A stretch of DNA of 64,000 bases from Ralstonia sp. UNC404CL21Col (GCF_000620465.1 NZ_KK211140.1:1119964-1183963), one strand, 5' to 3'; counted from the first letter of the stretch, positions 16,754 to 26,892 are shown. Numbers and translations are program-made. The notes: generated by a model from the letters alone, not told the origin.

Positions 16754-17461
16754 TTACCGCCGCGTTTCGGCCGGGCGCGCGAGTAGCGGCGCGATGTCGA
16801 CGTGGGCCGCGGCGAGCCGTGCATCGGCGTGCGGCAATCGCGGAATCGTGCCCAGATGCGGTGCGTTGATCCACCGGCGCAGGGTGGCGACATTGTCGTC
16901 AAGCCCCGCCATGGACGCGTCAACCACGTTGCCGACCCAGCCGGTCAGATGCAGCCCGCGCGCGGCAATCGCCTCGGCAGTGAGTGCGGCGTGATTCAAG
17001 CAGCCCAGGCGCAAGCCCACAACCAGCACCACCGGCAAGCCCAACGCCACGGCCATCTCGGCCGTATCAAAGTTGTCCGACAGCGGCACGCGGAAACCAC
17101 CGACGCCCTCCACCACGACGGCATCCGCCAACGACCTGGCGTGCGCAACCGCATCGAGAATCGGCGGCAGCGTGATCGTCACGCCTTCGCGCGCGGCAGC
17201 CAGATGCGGAGACATCGGCGCATCGAGCAGCCATGGGCAAACGGTGTCGAGCGGCAGATCCACCGATGCCGCGGCGCGCAGTTGCTCGACGTCTTCATTG
17301 GTGCGCGTGGGCGCGCCCGCCAGCGTGCCTGCCGCAATCGGCTTGAGGCCCGCGGCACGGTAGCCGGCGTCCGCCAGCTTGGTCAGCAGCGCCGCGCTGA
17401 CGAGCGTCTTGCCGATCTCCGTATCGGTGCCGGTGACAAAGCAATCGAAGCGTGCGGGCAT
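16754..17461 (-). CDS. bioD: Dethiobiotin synthetase
   Basis: Enzyme of 235 residues that closes the ureido ring of biotin from DAPA, CO2 and ATP in the cytoplasm. The P-loop GTDTEIGKT is at residues 10-18. The substrate loop KPIAAG and the VEGVGG motif follow in the normal order. The ATG at 17461 comes one base after the bioF stop (TGACATG), so translation should be coupled. The longer open frame upstream is a shadow of bioF. bioB, the next enzyme of the path, is not next to it. Confidence 0.95.
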   Translation of the reverse strand: MPARFDCFVTGTDTEIGKTLVSAALLTKLADAGYRAAGLKPIAAGTLAGAPTRTNEDVEQLRAAASVDLPLDTVCPWLLDAPMSPHLAAAREGVTITLPPILDAVAHARSLADAVVVEGVGGFRVPLSDNFDTAEMAVALGLPVVLVVGLRLGCLNHAALTAEAIAARGLHLTGWVGNVVDASMAGLDDNVATLRRWINAPHLGTIPRLPHADARLAAAHVDIAPLLARPAETRR

Positions 17462-17462
17462 G

Positions 17463-18710
17463 TCAGGCTGCCTTGGCGGGCTGGAGGGATTGGCCGGCCG
17501 CTTCCAGCGCCTGCGCCAGACGCTCGATGTCGGCATCGGTATGTGCCGCCGACAGCGTGATGCGCAGGCGTGCCGTTCCGGCCGGCACCGTCGGCGGGCG
17601 GATCGCGGCGATGCGGATGCCTTCGCGTTCGAGCGCAGCGGCCAGTTCAAGCGCGGGTGCGTTCTCTCCAATCACGATCGGCTGGATGGCCGTCGGCGAC
17701 GGCATCCACCGCCAGCCGAAGCGTGCAGCCAACCGCTGCGCGTGCGAAGTCCACACGGCGATGTGGCGGTCAAGGCGGGCACGACGTTCCGCGCCCTCCT
17801 CGCTTGCAATCAGGTCCAGCGCGGCTTCCACGGCAGAGGCGATGCCCGGCGGCGTGGCCGTGGTGAAGATGTACGTCCGTGCGCGCTGCACCAGCCAGTC
17901 AATCACCAGCCGATGTCCGACAATGGCCGCGCCCGAGCCGCCGGCCGCCTTGCCGAACGTGCCGACATAGATGATGCGCTGCGAGCGCAGCCCGAAGTGC
18001 GACAGCACACCCGCGCCGTTCTCGCCCAGCACGCCAAGGCCATGGGCGTCGTCCACGATCAGCCAGGCGTCGTAGCGTTCGGCCAGCGCAAGCAGTTCGG
18101 GCAGCGGCGCGATGTCGCCATCCATGCTGAACACGCCATCCGTGACGATCAGCTTGTTGCGACTGGTGCTCGCGGCCAGAAGCGCTTCCAGCGCAGCGAG
18201 GTCGACGTGCGGATAGACCTTGATCGGCGCCCGCGACAACCGCGCACCGTCGATGAGCGAGGCGTGGTTCAGCGCGTCGGAAAAGATCGTGCAATCCTCC
18301 GCCGGGCGGATGCCGCCGGCCTGCGCCATGGCACTCACCACGGCCAGATTGGCCATGTAGCCGGTGCAGAAGAACAGCGCGTCCGCCTCGGGAATGTGCG
18401 CGGCTTGCAGCGCCGCCATGCGTGCTTCCAGCCGCGCGTGCGCGATTGAATGGCCGCTGACAAGGTGCGATGCGCCGCTGCCAAAGCCATATTGCTGGGT
18501 AGCCTGCGTCATTGCCTCGGCCAAGGCGGGATGCGCTGCCAGGCCGAGATAATCGTTGCCGCAAAAGCCCAGAATGTCGCGCGGCTCTTCGCCGGGCACG
18601 CTGATGCGTTGGCTGCGGTCGGTCGGGCTGTACGCGGTGCGGCGCACGCGGCGCAGGTGCGCGGCGTCAATGGCGTCGAGGCCGGCCTGCAGGTCGTCAA
18701 GCAATCGCAT
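17463..18710 (-). CDS. bioF: 8-amino-7-oxononanoate synthase
   Basis: PLP enzyme of 415 residues that condenses pimeloyl-ACP/CoA with alanine. Visible are [10 protein letters not shown] near residue 60, [22 protein letters not shown], which holds the Asp and His that bind the cofactor, and [12 protein letters not shown], with the Schiff-base Lys. The ATG at 18710 (MRLLDDLQ) gives the usual family N-terminus. It lies within bioA, with a 14-bp overlap, so the two are translationally linked. Confidence 0.95.
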   Translation of the reverse strand: MRLLDDLQAGLDAIDAAHLRRVRRTAYSPTDRSQRISVPGEEPRDILGFCGNDYLGLAAHPALAEAMTQATQQYGFGSGASHLVSGHSIAHARLEARMAALQAAHIPEADALFFCTGYMANLAVVSAMAQAGGIRPAEDCTIFSDALNHASLIDGARLSRAPIKVYPHVDLAALEALLAASTSRNKLIVTDGVFSMDGDIAPLPELLALAERYDAWLIVDDAHGLGVLGENGAGVLSHFGLRSQRIIYVGTFGKAAGGSGAAIVGHRLVIDWLVQRARTYIFTTATPPGIASAVEAALDLIASEEGAERRARLDRHIAVWTSHAQRLAARFGWRWMPSPTAIQPIVIGENAPALELAAALEREGIRIAAIRPPTVPAGTARLRITLSAAHTDADIERLAQALEAAGQSLQPAKAA

Positions 18711-20103
18711 AGGTGTGTCCTTCAGTTTCGCCCGTGGCTTGGGCGAGCGTGTCTTCAAGCGTCTGCAGCGTGCGCTCGACCAGCGTGTCGGTCTCTTCGT
18801 CGCTCAGCACATACGGCGGCAGCAAATAGACGGTGTTGCCGATGGGACGCAGCAGCAGCCCGTGCGTGCGCGCCGTCAGCGCAAAGCGTTCGGCAAAGCG
18901 TGCACCGGCCACGTCGGGGTGCACGTCGAAGGCGGTAATCATCCCGGTCTGCCGCAGATGGGCGAATCGCGCATCGTGCGACAGCGGCGCCAGCCCCTGG
19001 GCGATGCGTGCCGCGGTCACGCGATTGCGCGCAAAGACATCTTCTTCAGCAAACAGATCGAGCGTGGCGAGGGCCGCGCGGCACGCGAGCGGATTGCCCG
19101 TATACGAATGCGAATGGAGGAAGCTGCGCACCGGCGCATCGTCGTTGAAGGCGTCGTAGATGGCATCGCGTGACAGCACGATCGACAGCGGCAGATAACC
19201 GCCGCTGATGCCCTTTGAGAGGCACAACAAGTCCGGCCACACGCCAGCCTGCTCGCATGCGAAGAACGTACCGGTGCGGCCGCAGCCGACGGCAATTTCA
19301 TCCGCAATCCAGTGCACGCCAAATTCGTCGCACAGCGCACGCACGCCGCGCAGATAGCTCACGTCGTGCATGGCCATGCCGGCCGCGCATTGCACCAGCG
19401 GTTCGATGATGACGGCGGCGATGGTGCCGGCGTGGGTGCTTAGGCAATCGCGCAGTGCGGCCAGCGCGCGTTCGGCTACGTCGGCGGCGGTTTCGCCTGG
19501 GCCGGCCAGACGCGCGTCTGGGGACGGCACGCGATGCGATTGCAGAATCAGGGGGTCGTACGCATCGCGGAAGATCGCCACGTCGGTCACGCCCAGCGCA
19601 CCGAGCGTTTCACCGTGGTAGCCGTGTTCCAGGCAGACGAATCGGCTGCGTGCGCCCTGCCCTGCATTGCGATGGGCGTGAAAGCTCATCTTCAGCGCGA
19701 TTTCCACGGCAGAAGCGCCGTCGGAGCCGAAGAAGCTGTGGCCCAGCACGCCGCCCGTCAGCTCGATCAGGCGCTCGGCCAGTTCCACGGCCGGGCGGTG
19801 CGTCGCGCCCGCCAGCATGACGTGCTCCAGTGAATCGAGCTGCGTCTTCAGCGCCGCGTTGATGTGCGGATTCGCATGGCCGAACAGGTTGACCCACCAG
19901 GAGCTGGTGCCGTCCAGGTAGCGCTTGCCGTCAAAGTCGATCAGCCACGGCCCCTGACCGCGCGCGATCGGCAGCGGCGGCATGGCATCGAGCCGCGCAT
20001 TTTGCGTGCACGGATGCCAGACGGCCGCGCGGCTGCGCGCCTGCCACGCCGTGTTGGCGCTGGGCGCGCCGTCGGCCGGCACCGGGATTGGGGGATACGC
20101 CAT
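18697..20103 (-). CDS. bioA: Adenosylmethionine-8-amino-7-oxononanoate aminotransferase (DAPA synthase)
   Basis: Class III aminotransferase of 468 residues that makes 7,8-diaminopelargonate from KAPA with SAM as amino donor. BioA features are present: [13 protein letters not shown] near residue 67, [39 protein letters not shown] and the PLP-Lys motif [12 protein letters not shown]. It is the first gene of bioA-bioF-bioD. The ATG at 20103 follows AGGAGGCC on the - strand, a strong ribosome site. Confidence 0.95.
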   Translation of the reverse strand: MAYPPIPVPADGAPSANTAWQARSRAAVWHPCTQNARLDAMPPLPIARGQGPWLIDFDGKRYLDGTSSWWVNLFGHANPHINAALKTQLDSLEHVMLAGATHRPAVELAERLIELTGGVLGHSFFGSDGASAVEIALKMSFHAHRNAGQGARSRFVCLEHGYHGETLGALGVTDVAIFRDAYDPLILQSHRVPSPDARLAGPGETAADVAERALAALRDCLSTHAGTIAAVIIEPLVQCAAGMAMHDVSYLRGVRALCDEFGVHWIADEIAVGCGRTGTFFACEQAGVWPDLLCLSKGISGGYLPLSIVLSRDAIYDAFNDDAPVRSFLHSHSYTGNPLACRAALATLDLFAEEDVFARNRVTAARIAQGLAPLSHDARFAHLRQTGMITAFDVHPDVAGARFAERFALTARTHGLLLRPIGNTVYLLPPYVLSDEETDTLVERTLQTLEDTLAQATGETEGHTYAIA

Positions 20104-20432
20104 ACGAGGCCTCCTCGGAACAGAAGCAGAAGCGGGGGATTCGGCGGCGTATGGTAGAGGGCATGTGGATCAAACAACAAGCCCGCACGTTGAAAGAAAA
20201 TGGCGACATATAGACGAATAATGGGCGAGGAAGCGCACTTCTTCTTGGGATTTTCCACCTCCTGCTCGGAACGTGCCGCTAAAAAATCTTTTCCAGCGCA
20301 GAAAAATATGCCCCAAAAGTCACATAACGAGTCGTTCGATTTCGCCTGGGCCGGGCGCGGAGCGGGCGCCAAGCGCACCGATTATTTACATTGAGTGATA
20401 TTGAGAATGGACCGCAGGTTTGCTTTGCCTCA
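20104..20432. other. Intergenic region upstream of bioA
   Basis: This stretch is richer in A and T than the rest of the window (for example the CTAAAAAATCTTTTCC run near 20280) and holds no gene I can support. It must contain the bioA promoter on the - strand. I found no clear BirA-type or other palindromic operator. Confidence 0.5.
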
Positions 20433-20474
20433 TTGCTCAGCCCTAGGGATAACCCTATACTCGGGAAAACCCTA
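20433..20474 (+). promoter_or_regulatory. Sigma-70 promoter with tandem GGG-N4-CCCTA operators (small-protein gene)
   Basis: A -35 box TTGCTC (20433-20438), 17-bp spacer and -10 box TATACT (20456-20461) precede the 55-residue gene. TAGGGATAACCCTA (20444-20457), a perfect 5-bp inverted repeat, sits in the spacer. A second copy, GGGAAAACCCTA (20463-20474), sits just after the -10. The same paired motif lies before the second orphan small gene at 34583. The positions suggest a dimeric regulator that overlaps the promoter. Confidence 0.6.
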
Positions 20475-20498
20475 GATCACGCACTGAGAGAGAACATC

Positions 20499-20666
20499 AT
20501 GGTCCAGCAAGCCTATTTCACCCCCAAGTTCGCCGGCGAAATCCAAGTTCAAGCCGCCAACCGCACATCGCTGCTGCGCGCGGTCATCAATTTCCTCCGT
20601 AACGGTTGGGACGACAACCTCGCGTACGCAGAGGTGGTTGGCAAGTCCGGTTCGTACCTGGGCTGA
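20499..20666 (+). CDS. Orphan small protein, 55 residues, unknown function
   Basis: The ATG at 20499 follows GAGAGAGAA, an acceptable ribosome site, and the frame ends 38 bp before a terminator, so this is a self-contained monocistronic gene. The protein has no membrane segment or Cys. A central amphipathic helix (TSLLRAVINFLRNGW) is followed by a short acidic turn and a GKSGSYLG end. I do not recognise a family. The promoter pattern is shared with the small gene at 34583, although the two proteins are not alike in sequence. The frame is open upstream to 20391, but that part crosses the promoter. Confidence 0.7.
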   Translation: MVQQAYFTPKFAGEIQVQAANRTSLLRAVINFLRNGWDDNLAYAEVVGKSGSYLG

Positions 20667-20703
20667 ACGGCGCGGCCGAATGTTCGGCTATCCCGCGAAG
20701 GCA

Positions 20704-20736
20704 TAAAAAAACGGCGCATCGGCGCCGTTTTTGTTT
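20704..20736. terminator. Bidirectional Rho-independent terminator
   Basis: AAAAACGGCGC (20707-20717), loop ATCG, GCGCCGTTTTT (20722-20732): an 11-bp perfect stem with A and T runs on both sides. It lies between the small gene (+) and benD (-), which converge here, and would end both transcripts. Confidence 0.85.
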
Positions 20737-20755
20737 GGGGAGCCGGGTGGTGCGC

Positions 20756-21538
20756 TCAGCCCAGATCCCCGCCACCCACCGGCAACACCGTCCCGGTGAT
20801 GTACGACGCGTCGTCCGACGCCAGAAACAGAATCGCCTTTACCTGCTCGTCTATCGTGCCGTAGCGGCGCATCAGGCTGCTGGCAATGGTCTGGTCGACG
20901 ATGCCCTGATACCAAACTGCTTCCTGCTCCGACATGGGCGCCGTGTTGCGCGGGATCTTCCGCGGCGGCGCTTCGGTGCCGCCCGTGGCGACGGCGTTGA
21001 CGCGAATGTTGTCCTGCGCGTGCTCCATGGCGAGGCTGGCCGTCAATGCGTTCACGCCGCCCTTGGCTGCCGAATACGGAATCCGATAGATACCGCGCGT
21101 GGCAATCGACGACACGTTGACGATCACGCCCTGCCGGCGCTCCACCATGTGCGGCAGCACGGCGCGGCAACACCACAGCGTGGGAAACAACGAGCGGCGG
21201 ATCTCCGCTTCGATTTGCGCTTCTTCATAGTGCTGATACGGCTTCGCCCAGATCGTGCCGCCGACGTTGTTGATGAGCACGTCGATGCGGCCGAAGGCAT
21301 CCAGCGCAGTTTGTACGGCATGTTGAGCGCCGGCGTAGGTTTCAAGATCCGCCGTGGTGGCGTGGGCTTGGCCGCCCGCTGCAGCAATCTCGGCCTGCAC
21401 TTCGTAGACCAGCTCGGCCCGGTCCACCAGCAGCACCTGGGCACCCTCTTCTGCCGCAGCCAATGCCACGCCGCGCCCGATACCTTGCGCTGCCCCCGTC
21501 ACGACGACGGTTTTGCCTGAGAATCGTTGCATGCTCAT
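20756..21538 (-). CDS. benD: Benzoate cis-diol dehydrogenase (1,6-dihydroxycyclohexa-2,4-diene-1-carboxylate dehydrogenase)
   Basis: Short-chain dehydrogenase of 260 residues that oxidises and decarboxylates the benzoate diol to catechol with NAD+. Seen are the Rossmann motif TGAAQGIG near residues 15-22, NNVGG near 91, a catalytic Ser in NVSSIA and the YSAAK pair near 156-160. The RKIPRN stretch near 197 is typical of BenD. It is the last gene of the cat-ben operon. Its ATG overlaps the benC stop by 4 bp. An ATG two codons later (21532) is an equally good start. Confidence 0.93.
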   Translation of the reverse strand: MSMQRFSGKTVVVTGAAQGIGRGVALAAAEEGAQVLLVDRAELVYEVQAEIAAAGGQAHATTADLETYAGAQHAVQTALDAFGRIDVLINNVGGTIWAKPYQHYEEAQIEAEIRRSLFPTLWCCRAVLPHMVERRQGVIVNVSSIATRGIYRIPYSAAKGGVNALTASLAMEHAQDNIRVNAVATGGTEAPPRKIPRNTAPMSEQEAVWYQGIVDQTIASSLMRRYGTIDEQVKAILFLASDDASYITGTVLPVGGGDLG

Positions 21539-22563
21539 GCCGCCTTCGCCTCTGGTACTGCATTGGGCGTGAACTTCTCGTAGTAGAAGCTGCTCGGCTT
21601 TACGCCTTCGTCGTCAAAGTACTTGCGCACCGCATCGACCATCGGCGGCGGCCCGCACAGATAGACGTCGACGTCGCCATCGTTCAGCGCATCGGCCGGC
21701 ACGTGCTGCGTCACCCAGCCCTTGCGCGGATGATTCGACGCGGCGTCGGCGACGACCGTGGCGTAGCTGAAGTTCGGCAGCCGCGCTGCATAGGCATCGA
21801 TCGCATCGACCTGCACCAGGTCGAGGTCACGCGTCACGCCATAAATCAGGTGCACCTTCTGCTGCGAGTTGACGCGCGCCAGCACTTCAAGCATCGACAG
21901 GAACGGCGCCAGCCCCGTGCCGCCGGCAAGGAACAACAGCGGCCGCTGCACATCGCGCAGATAGAAACTGCCCAGCGGGCCGTGCAGGTTGAGCTTGTCA
22001 CCGGGTTGTGCGGTTTCGAGCCAGCGGCTCATCACGCCGTCGGGAATTTTCTTGATGAGGAAGCTGATCTTCGACTCGCCCGGCGCGGATGAGAACGAAT
22101 ACGAACGGTGCTGCCCGCTGCCCGGTACGCCGATGTTGACGTACTGGCCCGGCAGAAACACCGGCGCCTCGGCATCCACGTCCAGTTCCAGAACGACCGC
22201 TGCATCGTTGTGCAGCTCGACGTTCGACACCGTTGCGGCGAAAGCGCTCTGCCCCGTTTTGCAGGCCGTCGACGAGGTCGGCACCGCGATCACGCAATCG
22301 CTGTGCGGCACCATCTGGCACGTCAGGACGAGGCCGGTGTTTTTCTCGTCTTCGCTCAGGGCGTCGTCAATGTAATCGTCACCGAGGTCGTAGCTTCCGC
22401 TTTCGGCGCGGCACTTGCAGGTTCCGCACACACCGTCGGAGCAATCCATCGGCAGGTTGATCTTGGCGCGGAAGGCGGCATCGAGCACCTTCTCGCCCGC
22501 TTTGCAATCGATGAAACGGGTCACCCCGTCCTCGAAATTCAGTGCGACTGTGAAACTGGACAT
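21535..22563 (-). CDS. benC: Benzoate 1,2-dioxygenase, electron transfer component
   Basis: Reductase of 342 residues that moves electrons from NADH to the BenAB oxygenase. The N-terminal plant-type [2Fe-2S] domain has Cys41, Cys46, Cys49 and Cys82. It is followed by the FAD domain (RSYSFSSAPG) and the NAD domain (LFLAGGTGLAPFLSML, and a C-terminal CGPPPMVDAVR). The domain order Fe-S/FAD/NAD is that of BenC and XylZ. It starts 45 bp after the benB stop, with GAGG before the ATG. Confidence 0.95.
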   Translation of the reverse strand: MSSFTVALNFEDGVTRFIDCKAGEKVLDAAFRAKINLPMDCSDGVCGTCKCRAESGSYDLGDDYIDDALSEDEKNTGLVLTCQMVPHSDCVIAVPTSSTACKTGQSAFAATVSNVELHNDAAVVLELDVDAEAPVFLPGQYVNIGVPGSGQHRSYSFSSAPGESKISFLIKKIPDGVMSRWLETAQPGDKLNLHGPLGSFYLRDVQRPLLFLAGGTGLAPFLSMLEVLARVNSQQKVHLIYGVTRDLDLVQVDAIDAYAARLPNFSYATVVADAASNHPRKGWVTQHVPADALNDGDVDVYLCGPPPMVDAVRKYFDDEGVKPSSFYYEKFTPNAVPEAKAA

Positions 22564-22608
22564 GGAATACCTCCGCTGCCTCTTGCGTGTCCTATACGGG
22601 TGTGCGCA

Positions 22609-23097
22609 TCAGACGTGATAGACGTCGAGCACCTGCCGGATGTAGTCGTTCTTCAGGACGATCTTCTTGGATGCGATCAGGAAGCCGTCGCCCGCGCGGC
22701 GCAGGGTAACGAACATCGTGCCGAAGAAGTGGTCGGTGGTTTTGTACCGGTGGCTGAGCGTGTGGAAGTTGTAGCGCACGTCGACTTCATCGCCGCGTTC
22801 GGCCAGGACTTCGACATTGGCGACGGTGTGGCTCGTTCGCGGCTCGGGTGTGGAGGCCCCGCTGCGCTCGGTCTTGATGCGGAAGACGCGATCCTCCAGC
22901 CCGCAGCGATTGGCGTAGTACATCAAGGAAATCTGGCTCTGCGGATCGTCGGTCAGCTGGTCGTCGTCATCCCAGGCGGGCATCCAGTACGTGACGTCTT
23001 CGGCGTAGCAGTCGAGCCACGCGTCCCACTGCCGATCGTCCAGCAGGCGCGCCTCGCGGTACAGGGCGGCGCAGATGTTCTGGTAATCCGCGCTCAT
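22609..23097 (-). CDS. benB: Benzoate 1,2-dioxygenase, small (beta) subunit
   Basis: Structural subunit of 162 residues with the ring-hydroxylating beta fold (an NTF2-like cone). Typical segments are [22 protein letters not shown] near the start, then [12 protein letters not shown] and [12 protein letters not shown]. It holds no metal. The ATG at 23097 overlaps the benA stop by 4 bp, so the two subunits are made together. The frame is open six codons further upstream, inside benA. Confidence 0.95.
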   Translation of the reverse strand: MSADYQNICAALYREARLLDDRQWDAWLDCYAEDVTYWMPAWDDDDQLTDDPQSQISLMYYANRCGLEDRVFRIKTERSGASTPEPRTSHTVANVEVLAERGDEVDVRYNFHTLSHRYKTTDHFFGTMFVTLRRAGDGFLIASKKIVLKNDYIRQVLDVYHV

Positions 23098-24452
23098 GCC
23101 GGCACTCCTTCGCATTCGTGCTTGAGCGCCTCACGCATGATGCGCACCCAGTATTCGTGCTGGCAGACGAACAGGCCTTCGTCTTCGCTGCGCTCGCCAG
23201 AGATGAGGGGCTTCAATCCCATCTTCGTTGCATTCTCGTCGGGGCCGTGCACCCACAGCGGCGCCCCGCGTGACAGGTCGTTCCACAGCGCAGTCGTGCC
23301 GGCGTAGCCGTTTTGGCAGGCGCGGAATTCCTCCAGGTCGTCGGCGGTGCCCATGCCGGTGACGTTGAAGAAATCCTCGTACTGGCGGATGCGCGTTGCG
23401 CGGTCCGTTGCGCTTTCGCCCTTCGGCGCGAAACAGAAGATCGAGACCTCGGTCTTGTCGACGCTGATCGGCCGTACCACGCGAATCTGCGTGCTGAACT
23501 GATCCATCAGGAACACGTTCGGATACAGGCACAGGTTGCGCGTCTGGTTGACGATGAAATCGGTCTGGGTTTCACCCACGCGCGCCTTGATTTCGTCACG
23601 GTGCGCATAGACGGGTCGCACTTCCGGGTTCATCGTCTGCGTCCACAGCAGGATGTGGCCATGCTCGAAGCCATAGACGCCCGCCACCGACCTGCTCCAG
23701 CTGTTTGCATCCACGGCCTGCGTGCCGCCTTCCTTGCGTCGCCCCATCGTGGCGGCGTAGTTCCAGTGCACGGTGCTGACGTGGTAGCCGTCGCAGCCGT
23801 TTTCCATCTGCATCTTCCAGTTGCCGTCATAGACGTAGGAAGAATTGCCGCGCAGCACTTCCAGGCCTTCGGGTGCCTGGTCGACGATCTGGTCGATGAT
23901 CACGCGCGCTTCGCCAAGGTACGCCTCGAGCGGCTGCACATCGGCGTTGAGGCTGCCGAACAGGAAGCCGCGATAGCTCTCGAACCGCGCAACCTTCTTG
24001 AGATCGTGCGAGCCATGCGTGTTGAATTGCACCGGATACTCGGTGGTCTTTTCGTCCTTCACTTTCAGCAGCTTGCCGGTGTTGGAGAACGTCCAACCGT
24101 GGAACGGACACGTGAAGCTGCCCTTGTTGCCGTGCTTGCGGCGGCACAGCATCGCACCCTTGTGCGCGCACGCATTGATGACCGCGTGCAGCTCGCCGGT
24201 CTTGTCGCGCGTGATGACGATCGGCTGGCGGCCAATCCACGTGGTGTAGTAGTCGTTGTTGTTTGGAATCTGGCTTTCGTGCGCCAGATACACCCAGTTG
24301 TTCTCGAAGATGTGCTTCATCTCCAGCGCGAACAGATCGGGGTGGGTGAAGATGTCGCGGCGGCAGCGGTAAATGCCGGCCGCTTCGTCATCCACCACGG
24401 CGGTTGACAGCAGTTGGTCCAGTTCGCGGGCTTTGTCGATCAAGGCGGACAT
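23094..24452 (-). CDS. benA: Benzoate 1,2-dioxygenase, large (alpha) subunit
   Basis: Catalytic subunit of 452 residues, the same length as known BenA proteins. The Rieske centre ligands are Cys95, His97, Cys115 and His118. The mononuclear iron is bound by His224 and His229 in [10 protein letters not shown], with Asp221 as the bridge to the Rieske centre. It adds O2 to benzoate to give the cis-diol. The ATG at 24452 has GGAGA about 6 bases before it. I prefer this to a start four codons upstream. Benzoate specificity is inferred from the linked benD and cat genes. Anthranilate and toluate enzymes are close relatives. Confidence 0.94.
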   Translation of the reverse strand: MSALIDKARELDQLLSTAVVDDEAAGIYRCRRDIFTHPDLFALEMKHIFENNWVYLAHESQIPNNNDYYTTWIGRQPIVITRDKTGELHAVINACAHKGAMLCRRKHGNKGSFTCPFHGWTFSNTGKLLKVKDEKTTEYPVQFNTHGSHDLKKVARFESYRGFLFGSLNADVQPLEAYLGEARVIIDQIVDQAPEGLEVLRGNSSYVYDGNWKMQMENGCDGYHVSTVHWNYAATMGRRKEGGTQAVDANSWSRSVAGVYGFEHGHILLWTQTMNPEVRPVYAHRDEIKARVGETQTDFIVNQTRNLCLYPNVFLMDQFSTQIRVVRPISVDKTEVSIFCFAPKGESATDRATRIRQYEDFFNVTGMGTADDLEEFRACQNGYAGTTALWNDLSRGAPLWVHGPDENATKMGLKPLISGERSEDEGLFVCQHEYWVRIMREALKHECEGVPA

Positions 24453-24480
24453 GGTCGTCTCCACGGTGAGGCAGTCGGCC

Positions 24481-25416
24481 TCAGGCCTCGGCCGAAGCGC
24501 GCAGACGATTCACGCGCTGGTTGTCCTTGCCCTGAACCAGCGGCGTGAGCACGAAGTTGAATTCGATGTCCTTGTACGCATCGGCTTTCAGGCCGAGCGC
24601 GCTCCCGCCGGTTTTTTCCACCACGTGCGGAATCAGCTCTTCGCGGGTGGCATAGGCGAAGTCGTCCCAGATCAGCGGATCGCCTTCGATGTTGAATTGC
24701 GTCGTCAGCTTGCGGTGGCCGTCGCTCGTGACGAAGAAGTGCACATGCGCCGGCCGGTTGCCGTGGCGGGCAAGGCCGTTCAGCAGTTGCTGCGTGGCAC
24801 CTTGCGGCGGGCAGCCGTAGCCGACGGGCATGAGCGTGCGGAATTCATATTGGCCATCGGCACCGGTCCTGACGGCACCCCGCAGGTTGAACGCGGTCTG
24901 CGCGCCGGTCGGGTCGAAATGCGAATAGAAGCCGTTCGAATTCGCGTGCCAGCACTCGACCACGGCGCCGGCCACCGGCTTGCCGTCCGGGCCCGTCACC
25001 GTGCCGTGAATGACGAGCGGGCCTGCCGCTGGGTCCGGATCGATGTCGATCCTGGACACGCCATCGCGCACCGTTGTGCCGGCAACGTACAAGGGCCCTT
25101 CAATCGTGCGCGGCGTACCGCCGTTGATGCCCAGCGCCGCATCCGCAGCATCCATGCGGATGTCGAGGTACTTCTCCAGGCCCACGCCGGCCGCCAGCAA
25201 TGCCGCTTCCCCGTCCTGCCCGAGCTTGTTCAGGTAGTTGATGCCGGCCCAGACCTCGTCCGGCGTGATGTCGAGGTCGTCGATGGCCTTGAACAGGTCG
25301 GCCAGCAGCCGATGGGTGACCTGCTTCAGGCGGGGGTTGCCGTCCTTGCCGTCCAGGTTGGTGGCGGCCTTCAGCAGGTCCTGCACTTCTTTTGTTTGGA
25401 ATACGCGTGCGGTCAT
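24481..25416 (-). CDS. catA: Catechol 1,2-dioxygenase
   Basis: Intradiol ring-cleaving enzyme of 311 residues that turns catechol into cis,cis-muconate. Counting from the ATG at 25416, the four Fe(III) ligands fall at Tyr164 (NGFYSHF), Tyr200 (VGYGCPP), His224 and His226 (RPAHVH), exactly the numbering of well-studied CatA proteins. This also supports the start. The N-terminal helical linker that carries the dimer interface is complete. The gap to benA is 28 bp, and GAGGAGA precedes the ATG. Confidence 0.96.
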   Translation of the reverse strand: MTARVFQTKEVQDLLKAATNLDGKDGNPRLKQVTHRLLADLFKAIDDLDITPDEVWAGINYLNKLGQDGEAALLAAGVGLEKYLDIRMDAADAALGINGGTPRTIEGPLYVAGTTVRDGVSRIDIDPDPAAGPLVIHGTVTGPDGKPVAGAVVECWHANSNGFYSHFDPTGAQTAFNLRGAVRTGADGQYEFRTLMPVGYGCPPQGATQQLLNGLARHGNRPAHVHFFVTSDGHRKLTTQFNIEGDPLIWDDFAYATREELIPHVVEKTGGSALGLKADAYKDIEFNFVLTPLVQGKDNQRVNRLRASAEA

Positions 25417-25459
25417 GATGGGTGTCTCCTCGTGGTTTTCTGGGGGGATGTGGAATGTC

Positions 25460-25750
25460 TCAGGCATCGTCGCCATGAACTGACGACGGGTGACGGCACA
25501 GCGGCGTCACGGCGATCTGCATGTACGGAAACAGCGGCAGCGCCGTCAGGATGTCGTGCAGTTCTGCATTGCTCTGCACGTCGAAGATGCTGACGTTCGC
25601 ATACTCGCCAACCAGGCGCCAGATGTGGCGCCACTTGCCGCTGCGCTGCAGATCCTGCGAATAGGCCTTCTCGCGCGCCTTGATCTCGTTGGCGACATCG
25701 GCGGGCATGTCGGCCGGCAGGCGAACATCCATGCGGACGTGGAACAGCAT
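25460..25750 (-). CDS. catC: Muconolactone delta-isomerase
   Basis: Small enzyme of 96 residues that isomerises muconolactone to 3-oxoadipate enol-lactone. Family members are 90-97 residues and form decamers. Seen are FHVRMDVRLP at the start, the catalytic-site KAREKAYSQDLQ region, GKWRHIWRLVGEYAN and LPLFPYMQIAVTPL. The start is the ATG at 25750 with a GGAGA ribosome site. It lies 32 bp after catB and 43 bp before catA. Confidence 0.95.
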   Translation of the reverse strand: MLFHVRMDVRLPADMPADVANEIKAREKAYSQDLQRSGKWRHIWRLVGEYANVSIFDVQSNAELHDILTALPLFPYMQIAVTPLCRHPSSVHGDDA

Positions 25751-25782
25751 CGTGGTCTCCTTTGGTCTCGTTCGTTTTGGAT

Positions 25783-26892
25783 TTATTGCCGGCGCAGGCG
25801 TGCCAGCTTGTCTTGATCGATGTCGATGCCCAGCCCCGGGCGGGTCGGCACCTGCAACATGAAGTCGCGGTACTGCAGCGGTTCGGTCAGCAGTTCTTGC
25901 GTGAGCAACAACGGGCCGAACAGCTCGGTGCCGAACTGCAGCTCGCCAAAGGTGGAAAACACATGGGCCGATGCGGCCGTGCCGACCGCGCCTTCGAGCA
26001 TCGTCCCGCCGTACAGGCCGATGCCCGCCAGCTGCGCGATGGCTGCCACCTGCATCGCCGCCACAAGGCCGCCGGATTGCGCGATCTTCACGGCGAAGAC
26101 ATCGGCACTGGCACAGCACGCCAGCTCAAACGCGTCGAGCGGACCGTGCAGGGCTTCGTCGGCCATCATCGGCACCGCGAACTGGCGGGCCAGGCGCTCC
26201 AGCGCGGCGCGGTTTTCTGCGCGCACCGGTTGTTCGATCAGGTCGACGCCACCGGCTTGCAACGCGGCGATGCCATTGGCTGCGTCCAGTTCGCTCCAGG
26301 CCTGGTTGACGTCCACGCGCACACTCACGGCGTCGCCCAGCGCGCGCTTGATGGCCAATACGTGGGCCACATCGTCTGCCACCGGGCGCAGGCCGATCTT
26401 CAGCTTGAAGATGCGATGGCGGCGCTCGGCGAGCATCGCTTCTGCCTCGGCAATGTCCTTGCGGGTGTCGCCGCTGGCGAGCGTCCAGGCCACCGGCAGC
26501 GCATCGCGCAGGCGGCCGCCCAGCAGCTCCGACAGCGGCACGCCGAGCCGGCGGGCCTGCGCATCGAGCAGCGCCGTTTCCAGCGCGCACTTGGCAAAGC
26601 GGTTGCCCTGGATGGTCTTGCGCACGCGTGCCATGGCAGCCGCCACATTGCGCGCCTCCATGCCGATCAGCAGCGGCGCAATGTGCGTGTCGATGTTGAC
26701 CTTGATGCTTTCGGGGCTCTCCTCGCCGTAGTTGAGGCCGCCAATGGTGGTGGCCTCGCCCCAGCCTTCGATACCGTCTTCGCAGCGCACCTGCACGAGG
26801 ACGAGCGTCTGCGTGTGCATGGTGGCGACGGACAGCTTGTGCGGACGGATGGTGGGCACATCCACTAGAATGGCCTCGATCGAGCGAATCAT
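25783..26892 (-). CDS. catB: Muconate cycloisomerase
   Basis: Enolase-superfamily enzyme of 369 residues that forms muconolactone from cis,cis-muconate. The catalytic KxK is Lys163/Lys165 (FKLKIG). The metal ligands are Asp194 (RVDVNQ), Glu220 (LIEQP) and Asp245 (MADEAL). Lys269 is the opposite acid/base. It is the first gene of catB-catC-catA-benA-benB-benC-benD. Its ATG at 26892 faces the LysR regulator across 111 bp with BenM-type operators, so transcription likely responds to muconate and perhaps benzoate. Confidence 0.95.
   Translation of the reverse strand: MIRSIEAILVDVPTIRPHKLSVATMHTQTLVLVQVRCEDGIEGWGEATTIGGLNYGEESPESIKVNIDTHIAPLLIGMEARNVAAAMARVRKTIQGNRFAKCALETALLDAQARRLGVPLSELLGGRLRDALPVAWTLASGDTRKDIAEAEAMLAERRHRIFKLKIGLRPVADDVAHVLAIKRALGDAVSVRVDVNQAWSELDAANGIAALQAGGVDLIEQPVRAENRAALERLARQFAVPMMADEALHGPLDAFELACCASADVFAVKIAQSGGLVAAMQVAAIAQLAGIGLYGGTMLEGAVGTAASAHVFSTFGELQFGTELFGPLLLTQELLTEPLQYRDFMLQVPTRPGLGIDIDQDKLARLRRQ

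Noticed and set aside
24452-24481. Anthranilate instead of benzoate dioxygenase
   Set aside because: Lengths, the linked benD diol dehydrogenase and the cat genes favour benzoate. Anthranilate dioxygenases do not need a diol dehydrogenase.
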